A stretch of DNA of 64,000 bases from Qipengyuania gaetbuli (lineage in GTDB: Bacteria; Pseudomonadota; Alphaproteobacteria; Sphingomonadales; Sphingomonadaceae): assembly GCF_009827315.1 (NCBI RefSeq), contig NZ_WTYF01000004.1, positions 186,001 to 250,000 of the forward strand. The letters run 5' to 3'. The notes below the pieces were generated by a model. It did no database searches. It was given only the letters and a program-made list of their open reading frames with translations, and was not told the DNA's origin. Of the stretch, positions 57,808-64,000 are shown one piece after another (position 1 is the first letter of the stretch; the number at the start of each line of letters is the position of its first letter). The position numbers and the translations under genes were made by a program.

Positions 57808-58137
57808 ATGCTAGCCGATCTCAACCAGTGGTTCCTCTCGCTCGGCGCCGAATACGGCGTGAACCCGTACATCTTCGGCGCGATCTATGTGGGGGCGATC
57901 CCTTTCTTCCTCGCCTCGATGACGTGGCTGGTGAAGCGGGCGCGGGCCAAGCGGTCGACCGTCGTGCCGACGCTGTGCGCGGGCTTCTGCTTCGTTTCGG
58001 CCTACCTCTACCTGGCCATTGCGGGGCGCAATATCCCGGTCTGGGTGTGGATCTTCCTCGGCGTGCTCATCGCCTATGGGGCGTGGTCGACCATCCGCGA
58101 TGCGCGGCGCAAGATCGCGGCGATTTCGGACGACTGA
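57808..58137 (+). CDS. Three-helix membrane hypothetical protein
   Basis: 109 residues with three hydrophobic segments (YIFGAIYVGAIPFFLASMTWLV, VPTLCAGFCFVSAYLYLAIAG, VWVWIFLGVLIAYGAW) and a basic C-terminus (RDARRKIAAISDD). No family recognised. It lies between the peroxidase and dnaE, 30 bases after the former. Confidence 0.78.
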   Translation: MLADLNQWFLSLGAEYGVNPYIFGAIYVGAIPFFLASMTWLVKRARAKRSTVVPTLCAGFCFVSAYLYLAIAGRNIPVWVWIFLGVLIAYGAWSTIRDARRKIAAISDD

Positions 58138-58139
58138 TT

Positions 58140-58160
58140 TTCTCCACTGTCTGTGGAGAA
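58140..58160. promoter_or_regulatory. Inverted repeat upstream of dnaE
   Basis: TTCTCCAC/GTGGAGAA, a perfect 8-bp inverted repeat with a 5-base centre, 53-73 bases before the dnaE start and just past the preceding stop. No T tract. Possible operator or leader hairpin. Confidence 0.45.
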
Positions 58161-58212
58161 TAAGCGCGGCTTGCCGCTTCCAGTTTGGGCGCCGAGTTCC
58201 TACTCTGGCCCT

Positions 58213-61200
58213 ATGCCTTACAAGCCCTTCGTTCCCCTGCGCGTGCTGTCCGCCTATTCGATGCTCGAAGGGGCGATCGACCCGAAGGCGATGGCCAAGC
58301 TGGCGAAGGAACGCGGCTTTCCCGCCATCGCGATTGCGGACCGCAACGGCCTGTATGGCGCGGTCATGTTCGCCAATGCCTGCAAGGCCGAAGGCGTGCA
58401 GCCGATCATCGGCACGCTGCTGGGCGTGGCGCGCGACGAGGAAGGGCGGATCGTCGATTACCTGCCGCTCTACGCGCAGGACGAGGCGGGCTACGACAAT
58501 CTCTGCCATCTCGTCAGCCGCGCACATCTCGACCGCCCGCTGGAATTCGAACCGCACGTCCGACTGTCCGACCTTGAAGGCCATACGGACGGGTTGATAG
58601 CCCTGACCGGCGCGAGCGAGGGCGGCGTCACCCGCCTGCTTGCCGAAGGGCAGGTCAGCCACGCCGTCGCCATGCTGGACCGGCTGGAGGCTCTGTTCCC
58701 CGGCAGGCTCTACATCGAACTCGCCCGGCGCGGGAACGAGGCGGAAGAGGCGGCGGAAAACGCGCTGATCGATCTCGCCTACGAACGCGATCTCCCGCTG
58801 GTCGCCACGAACCCCGCGAACTTCGCCGAACCGCATATGTACAAGGCGCATGACGCCATGCTGTGCATCGCCAATTCGACCCATGTCGATGCGGAAGAAC
58901 GGGCCAAGTCCAATCCCGAAGCCTATGTGAAGACCGCGCACATGATGGAAGAAGGTTTTGCCGACCTTCCCGAAGCGGTTTCCAACACGCTCGTCATCGC
59001 CCAGCGCTGCGCTTTCGCGCCGCCTTACCGCAATCCCATCCTGCCCAGCCTTGCAGGCGACCTCGAAGGCGAGGCGCGGATGCTGGAAGAGGACGCGCGC
59101 AAGGGTCTTGCCAAGCGCCTCGAACCCTATGGCGAGATGTCGGACGAGGAGCTGAAGGTCTATGTCGACCGGCTCGATTACGAAGTCGGCATCATCAACC
59201 AGATGGGCTTTCCCGGCTACTTCCTGATCGTTGCCGACTTCATCAAGTGGGCGAAGGAGCAAGACATTCCCGTCGGGCCGGGGCGTGGTTCGGGTGCAGG
59301 CAGCCTGGTCGCATGGGCGCTGACGATTACCGATCTCGACCCCATCAAGCTCGGACTGCTGTTCGAACGCTTCCTCAACCCGGAACGCGTGTCGATGCCC
59401 GACTTCGATATCGATTTCTGCGAAACCCGCCGCGGCGAGGTGATCCGTTACGTGCAGGCCAAGTACGGCCACGATCACGTCGCGCAGATCATCACCTTCG
59501 GTAAGCTGAAAGCGCGCGCCGTGCTGCGCGATACGGGCCGTATCCTCCAGATGAGCTACGGCCATGTCGACCGTATTTGCAAGATGGTGCCGAACCATCC
59601 GACCGACCCGTGGACCCTGCCTCGCGCGCTCAACGGGGCGGCCGATTTCAAGGCCGAATACGACAATGACAACGAGGTGAAGCGCCTCGTCGACCTGGCG
59701 ATGCAGCTGGAGGGCTTCCCGCGCAACAGCTCGACCCACGCGGCCGGCGTGGTGATCGGCGACCGTCCGCTGGCGAAGCTGGTGCCGCTCTATCGCGATC
59801 CGCGCTCCGACATGCCGGTGACGCAATACGACATGAAGAATGTCGAAAGCTCCGGCCTCGTCAAATTCGACTTCCTCGGCCTGAAGACGCTGTCGGTACT
59901 CAAGAAGGCGACGGACCTGTTGAAGAAGCGCGAGATCGACATCGACCTCTCGCAGCTGCCGCTCGACGATCCGGCGGTCTACGACCTGATGAAGGCGGGT
60001 AATACGGTCGGCGTGTTCCAGCTGGAATCGGAAGGCATGCGCCGCACGCTGACCGCGGTGAAACCGACCAATTTCGGCGACATCATCGCGCTCGTCTCGC
60101 TCTATCGCCCGGGCCCGATGGACAACATCCCGCTGTTCGGCAAGCGCAAGGCGGGCGAGGTGCCGATCGAGTATCCGCACGCCAAGCTCGAGGAAATCCT
60201 CACCGAAACCTACGGCATTTTCGTCTACCAGGAACAGGTCATGCAGGCCGCGCAGATCCTCGCCGGATACTCGCTCGGCGATGCAGACTTGCTGCGCCGT
60301 GCGATGGGCAAGAAGGTCCAGGCGGAAATGGACGCCCAGCGCGAACGTTTCGTGGCCGGATGCAAGGACGTGTCGGGTATCGAGAAGGCCAAGGCGAACG
60401 AGCTGTTCGACTTGATCGACAAGTTCGCCGGCTACGGCTTCAACAAGTCGCACGCCGCCGCCTATGCGCTGCTCGCCTACCAGACCGCGTGGCTGAAGGC
60501 GCATTACCCGGAAGAATTCTTCGCCGCGTCGATGTGCTTCGACATGCACCAGTCGGAAAAGCTGACCATTTTCGTCGACGATGCGCGGCGGCAGGGCATC
60601 GCGGTCGAGCCGCCGTGCCTCAACCGTTCGGAAGCCGAATTCACTGTCGAGCAGACCGATGACGGTTACGCCGTGCGCTATGCGCTGGCCGGTATCCGCA
60701 ACGTCGGCGAAAAGGCGATGGAGGCGATCGTTGCCGAACGCGAGGCGGCGGGCCCGTTCGAAAGCCTGCAGGACCTGTTCGAGCGCATTCCGAAAGGCTC
60801 GCTCAATTCCCGCCAGCTGGAAGCGCTCGCCTGTGCCGGCGCGCTCGATGCGCTGGAGCCCAACCGCGCGAAAGTGTTCGAGAATGCCGACATGCTGCTC
60901 GCCGTGGCCGACGCCGCCGAGCGCGAGCGGAGCAGTGGGCAGGCGGCCCTGTTCGGCGGCGAGGACCAGCCCGGCGAGACGCTGCGCCTGAAAGAGGTCG
61001 AGGACTGGCCGCGCGCCGAACGCATGGCGCGCGAGCGCGAGAATTTCGGCTTCTACTTCTCCGCCCACCCGGTCGCGGCCTGGAAACAGGTCGCATCGGC
61101 CAATGGCGCGCGCTCCTATGCTTCGCTCATGGCAGGCGGCGCGCCTGCCGGCGGGCGCTCCAACGCGGTAATGGCGGCCATGGTGGAGAAGGTGAACAAG

Positions 61201-61686
61201 GGCACCACGCGCCGCGGCAAGCCCTTCATCCGCGCCGATTTTTCCGATGCCTCCGGCCAGTTCAGCGCGGCCTGTTTCGAGGAAGGCATGGTCGAGAAGT
61301 TCATGAAATGGGCGGAAGACCAGACCTGCGTACTGCTGCAGGTCGAACTCGATGCCCCGAGCCCCGACGAACCACCGCGCATCACCGTTCGTGGGGGCAC
61401 GCCGCTGGCCGAAGTGCGTGGTTCCATGCCGATGATCATGACGCTCGACGTGCTCGACGGATCGGCGCTTGAAGAGCTCAAGACGGAACTGCTCGCGGCC
61501 ATGGGCGGGCAGGACGAGGTGCTGGTGACGCTCCGGACCGGCGAAGCGGCCGATCCGGTCATGCGGCTGGGGCGGAATTTCTCTCTCGACGGCGAACTCG
61601 CCGAACGCTTGGCAAGCGTGCCGAGCCTTGCCAAGGTGCAACTCGACAAGCGGCGAGGCGGGGCACACCTGCGACTCGTCAACTGA
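58213..61686 (+). CDS. dnaE: DNA polymerase III alpha subunit
   Basis: 1157 residues from the ATG at 58213. PHP domain (1-280) with the start VPLRVLSAYSMLEGAI, in which the usual metal-binding histidine of LRxHS is replaced by Leu, as in PHP domains that have lost exonuclease function. Polymerase core with GPGRGSGAGSLVAWAL and the catalytic aspartates in MPDFDIDFCETRRGEVI, then the SYQTAWLKAHYPEEFFAA region, helix-hairpin-helix and OB fold. It is the replicative polymerase. Stop at 61684-61686. Confidence 0.96.
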   Translation: MPYKPFVPLRVLSAYSMLEGAIDPKAMAKLAKERGFPAIAIADRNGLYGAVMFANACKAEGVQPIIGTLLGVARDEEGRIVDYLPLYAQDEAGYDNLCHLVSRAHLDRPLEFEPHVRLSDLEGHTDGLIALTGASEGGVTRLLAEGQVSHAVAMLDRLEALFPGRLYIELARRGNEAEEAAENALIDLAYERDLPLVATNPANFAEPHMYKAHDAMLCIANSTHVDAEERAKSNPEAYVKTAHMMEEGFADLPEAVSNTLVIAQRCAFAPPYRNPILPSLAGDLEGEARMLEEDARKGLAKRLEPYGEMSDEELKVYVDRLDYEVGIINQMGFPGYFLIVADFIKWAKEQDIPVGPGRGSGAGSLVAWALTITDLDPIKLGLLFERFLNPERVSMPDFDIDFCETRRGEVIRYVQAKYGHDHVAQIITFGKLKARAVLRDTGRILQMSYGHVDRICKMVPNHPTDPWTLPRALNGAADFKAEYDNDNEVKRLVDLAMQLEGFPRNSSTHAAGVVIGDRPLAKLVPLYRDPRSDMPVTQYDMKNVESSGLVKFDFLGLKTLSVLKKATDLLKKREIDIDLSQLPLDDPAVYDLMKAGNTVGVFQLESEGMRRTLTAVKPTNFGDIIALVSLYRPGPMDNIPLFGKRKAGEVPIEYPHAKLEEILTETYGIFVYQEQVMQAAQILAGYSLGDADLLRRAMGKKVQAEMDAQRERFVAGCKDVSGIEKAKANELFDLIDKFAGYGFNKSHAAAYALLAYQTAWLKAHYPEEFFAASMCFDMHQSEKLTIFVDDARRQGIAVEPPCLNRSEAEFTVEQTDDGYAVRYALAGIRNVGEKAMEAIVAEREAAGPFESLQDLFERIPKGSLNSRQLEALACAGALDALEPNRAKVFENADMLLAVADAAERERSSGQAALFGGEDQPGETLRLKEVEDWPRAERMARERENFGFYFSAHPVAAWKQVASANGARSYASLMAGGAPAGGRSNAVMAAMVEKVNKGTTRRGKPFIRADFSDASGQFSAACFEEGMVEKFMKWAEDQTCVLLQVELDAPSPDEPPRITVRGGTPLAEVRGSMPMIMTLDVLDGSALEELKTELLAAMGGQDEVLVTLRTGEAADPVMRLGRNFSLDGELAERLASVPSLAKVQLDKRRGGAHLRLVN

Positions 61687-61693
61687 GTTGAGA

Positions 61694-61711
61694 GCCGCCC
61701 GAGGGGGCGGC
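61694..61711. repeat. Hairpin between dnaE and the acyl-CoA ligase gene
   Basis: Perfect 7-bp stem GCCGCCC/GGGCGGC with a 4-base loop, 8 bases after the dnaE stop. No T tract follows; instead the ribosome site GAGAGGAGAGG of the next gene does. A weak terminator or leader hairpin. Confidence 0.5.
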
Positions 61712-61730
61712 ACGAGAGAGGAGAGGCTGA

Positions 61731-63332
61731 ATGCTCGGAGCGATGCAGGACTGGACCATGCGCGTCACCCACGTGATCGATCACGCGGCGCGCGAGGCAC
61801 CTGACCGCGAAATCGTCACCCGCTGGGCCGATGGCAGCGAGACGCGCACCAATTGGCAGGGTATCCGCACCGACGCGCTGAAGATGGCACAGGCGCTGCA
61901 GGCGCTGGGCCTGCGCAAGGGCGACAAGGTCGCCAGCCTCGCGATGAACCACTCGCGCCACCTCGTCAGCTGGTACGGCGTGGCGGGCATGGGCGGCGTG
62001 CTCCACACGGTGAACCCCCGCTTGTTCGACGACCAGCTCGAATACATCGTCAATCACGCCGAAGACCGCGTGATGGTCTATGACGCGGCTTTCCAGCCGA
62101 TCGTCGACAGGATGCGCGACCGCTGGACCACGGTAGAGCACTACATCTGCTTCGACAGCGGCGAGCATACGACCTCGTTCGAGGACTGGATCGCCGCGCA
62201 GTCGGGCGATTTCCAGTGGGTCGCCGGGAGCGAGCGCGACCCTTGCATGATCTGCTACACCAGCGGCACGACCGGCAATCCCAAGGGCGTCCAGTACGAG
62301 CATCGCAGCACGGTGCTGCACGCCATGGCCGGGCTTCAGCCCGCAGCGTTCAATTTCAGCGCCTCGTCCGTGATGCTCCCCGTGGTACCGATGTTCCACG
62401 CGGCCAGTTGGGGCCTGCCCTATGCGGGCGCGATGGCGGGCATCAAGTTCGTCTTCTCGGCCGTGAACGATCCTGCCGTGCTGCATGACATGATGCTCAA
62501 GGAAGGCGTGACCGACAGCGCGGGCGTGCCCACAGTCTGGCTTGCGCATTTCCAGTATTGCGACGCCAATGGCATCGACCTGCCGCCGCTGAAGGCCGCG
62601 ACGATCGGCGGTTCTGCCGCGCCCAAGTTCATGATCGAGCGCCTGATGAAGAACGGCACCCGCGTCCAGCACGCTTGGGGCATGACCGAAACCTCGCCCA
62701 TCGGCACGGTCGGTGGCCCGACGCACGACTGGGAAAACCTCAGCCTCGAAGAACGCGTGGTGAAGACCATGAAGCAGGGCCGCCCGATCTTCGGCGTGGA
62801 ACTGCGCACGGTCGATCTCGACGACAACACCAAGGTCCTGCCGCGCGACGGCGAGACTTCGGGCGCGCTGCAAATCCGCGGGCCCTGGGTGGTGAAGCGG
62901 TATTTCAAGGCGGAAGAGGACGCCGTGACCGAGGGTGGCTGGTTCGATACCGGCGACGTCGGCGTGCTCCACCCAGACGGCACGCTGCAGCTGACCGACC
63001 GCACCAAGGACGTGATCAAGTCGGGCGGCGAATGGATCAGCTCGGTCGAGCTGGAAAACGCCGCCGTCGGCCATCCGGCAGTCGCTGAAGCCGCCTGCAT
63101 CGGCATGTTCCACCCCAAGTGGGACGAACGTCCGGTGCTGTTCGTGGTGAAGAAGGAAGGGGCCGATTGCTCCGACCGCGATGTGATCGATTACCTCGCC
63201 GACAAAGTCGCCAAGTGGTGGCTGCCCGATGCGGTCGAATTCGTCGACGACATCCCGCACACGGCCACCGGCAAGATCAGCAAGAAGGACCTGCGCGACC
63301 GGTTCGCGGACTACAAGCTGGCCGACGGCTGA
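61731..63332 (+). CDS. Acyl-CoA ligase (medium/long-chain fatty acid type)
   Basis: 533 residues. ATP/AMP signature [58 protein letters not shown] and the catalytic lysine in [15 protein letters not shown]. Resembles the AlkK-like medium-chain acyl-CoA synthetases. It activates fatty acids for beta-oxidation or phospholipid use. Ribosome site GAGG. It lies between dnaE and rluE. Confidence 0.92.
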   Translation: MLGAMQDWTMRVTHVIDHAAREAPDREIVTRWADGSETRTNWQGIRTDALKMAQALQALGLRKGDKVASLAMNHSRHLVSWYGVAGMGGVLHTVNPRLFDDQLEYIVNHAEDRVMVYDAAFQPIVDRMRDRWTTVEHYICFDSGEHTTSFEDWIAAQSGDFQWVAGSERDPCMICYTSGTTGNPKGVQYEHRSTVLHAMAGLQPAAFNFSASSVMLPVVPMFHAASWGLPYAGAMAGIKFVFSAVNDPAVLHDMMLKEGVTDSAGVPTVWLAHFQYCDANGIDLPPLKAATIGGSAAPKFMIERLMKNGTRVQHAWGMTETSPIGTVGGPTHDWENLSLEERVVKTMKQGRPIFGVELRTVDLDDNTKVLPRDGETSGALQIRGPWVVKRYFKAEEDAVTEGGWFDTGDVGVLHPDGTLQLTDRTKDVIKSGGEWISSVELENAAVGHPAVAEAACIGMFHPKWDERPVLFVVKKEGADCSDRDVIDYLADKVAKWWLPDAVEFVDDIPHTATGKISKKDLRDRFADYKLADG

Positions 63333-63342
63333 GCCTACGCGC

Positions 63343-63888
63343 GTGGCGCGCCTGATCCTCCTCAACAAGCCCTACGGTGTGCTCTCGCAGTTCACCGGGG
63401 GCAAGGACGGCGTGGACGACACGCTGGCGCATCTCGTCGATGTGCCGGGCGTCTATCCGGCGGGCCGGCTCGACAAGGACAGCGAAGGGCTGTTGCTGCT
63501 GACCGACGACGGGCGGCTGCAATCACGGATCGCCGAACCGCGCTACAAGCTGCCCAAGACATACCTGGTGCAGGTGGAAGGCGAGGTCGGCGACGATGCG
63601 CTGGAACGCCTCTCCCGGGGTGTCGACCTCAATGACGGCATGACCCGGCATGCTAGGGCCAAACGGATAGACCCGCCGCCGCTGTGGGACCGCGATCCGC
63701 CGGTGCGCTATCGCAAGAGCGTGCCCGACAGCTGGATTGCGCTCGAAATTACCGAGGGCCGCAACCGGCAGGTGCGCCGGATGACCGCGGCAGTCGGTCT
63801 GCCCACCTTGCGGCTGGTCCGCTGGCGCATCGGCGAGTGGAGCCTCGACGGGATCGCACCCGGGACATACCGCGAATTGCAGGTCTAG
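63343..63888 (+). CDS. rluE: 23S rRNA pseudouridine synthase, RluE type
   Basis: 181 residues from a GTG start, with no S4 domain. Catalytic Asp in YPAGRLDKDSEGLLLLT, LNKPYGVLSQF at the N-terminus and EGRNRQVRRM near the end match the RsuA/RluE family. It modifies one uridine in 23S rRNA. It is 10 bases after the acyl-CoA ligase. Confidence 0.92.
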   Translation: MARLILLNKPYGVLSQFTGGKDGVDDTLAHLVDVPGVYPAGRLDKDSEGLLLLTDDGRLQSRIAEPRYKLPKTYLVQVEGEVGDDALERLSRGVDLNDGMTRHARAKRIDPPPLWDRDPPVRYRKSVPDSWIALEITEGRNRQVRRMTAAVGLPTLRLVRWRIGEWSLDGIAPGTYRELQV

Positions 63889-63897
63889 GAGAGACAG

Positions 63898-64000
63898 ATG
63901 AGCGACACCTATATCGACCCGAGCCCGGCCAATTTCGCCGCTTTCAAGGACCTGCCGCGAGACGAGCCGATCCACATGCTCAACCTGTTGCGCTATCGCG
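63898..64000 (+). CDS. DUF1330-like protein, 5' fragment
   Basis: The first 34 residues are visible before the window ends: MSDTYIDPSPANFAAFKDLP and PIHMLNLLRYR. The INLLxxR-type stretch fits DUF1330 dabb-like proteins. The ribosome site is GGAGA. Only the start is present, so the assignment is modest. Confidence 0.65.
   Translation, partial: MSDTYIDPSPANFAAFKDLPRDEPIHMLNLLRYR

Noticed and set aside
57811..61713. 1300-codon open frame on the minus strand opposite dnaE
   Set aside because: Mirror of the dnaE reading frame caused by high third-position GC; His/Arg/Asp-rich low-complexity translation with no recognisable domain.
61116..63368. 750-codon minus-strand open frame across the dnaE end and acyl-CoA ligase
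   Set aside because: Antisense to two real genes; composition is that of a complementary strand.

Overview
The window is a gene-dense, GC-rich stretch of bacterial chromosome, apparently from an alphaproteobacterium of the Sphingomonadales, most likely Erythrobacteraceae (Erythrobacter/Qipengyuania/Altererythrobacter type). This is inferred from the protein sequences: a heme oxygenase-bacteriophytochrome pair with an HWE-type kinase, a two-gene 2-oxoglutarate:ferredoxin oxidoreductase, alphaproteobacterial LolCD, DnaE and BamD, and a B3-type metallo-beta-lactamase. No rRNA, tRNA, CRISPR array, transposase or integrase was found, and no gene-free stretch exceeds 300 bases. The widest gaps (roughly 160-240 bases) hold promoters, hairpins and dyads, which are listed.

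Layout: (1) the 3' part of lepA, then a lower-GC three-gene insert (HTH/ImmA-IrrE metalloprotease, DUF4411 PIN-like protein, HNH endonuclease with an unassigned N-terminal domain) that looks like a toxin-antitoxin or defence island (1.6-4.1 kb). (2) A minus-strand block with an acidic coiled-coil protein, an HTH/terminase-small-subunit-like protein and the light-sensing pair bphO-bphP (4.3-8.3 kb). (3) Proline biosynthesis, with proC-proA divergent from proB across an AT-rich gap. (4) An orphan Flp pilin, a small secreted protein, bamD, a YdcH protein, the nhaA-terC overlap pair and recN. (5) A lipoprotein with an internal duplication, a DUF2165 protein, ligA, a di-haem c-type cytochrome and a class A beta-lactamase-like protein. 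(6) A tightly overlapping minus-strand operon: SDR, B3 metallo-beta-lactamase, prmA, DUF2459. (7) sdhC-sdhD-sdhA without an adjacent sdhB.

(8) A BlaI/BlaR1-like regulator-protease pair behind a double dyad operator, followed by creD behind a cre-tag-like motif (32.2-35.9 kb). (9) A YpfJ-type metallopeptidase, 3-hydroxybutyrate dehydrogenase, guaB, an rRNA m5C methyltransferase, a TPR protein, and an esterase overlapping rppH. (10) korA and korB with a lower-GC membrane-protein gene wedged between them. (11) A PAP2 phosphatase divergent from a YdjM-type hydrolase-photolyase-cfa-serine hydrolase run. (12) PilZ, SDR, purF, lolC-lolD, small proteins, glutathione peroxidase, dnaE, an acyl-CoA ligase, rluE and a DUF1330 fragment.

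Three themes stand out. Cell-envelope and beta-lactam response genes recur (two beta-lactamase-like enzymes, a third serine hydrolase of the same fold, BlaI/BlaR1, CreD, NhaA). Light and photodamage genes are present (bphO/bphP, photolyase, cfa). Two loci interrupt otherwise standard gene sets: the post-lepA island and the gene inside kor. These are the best candidates for undescribed biology.
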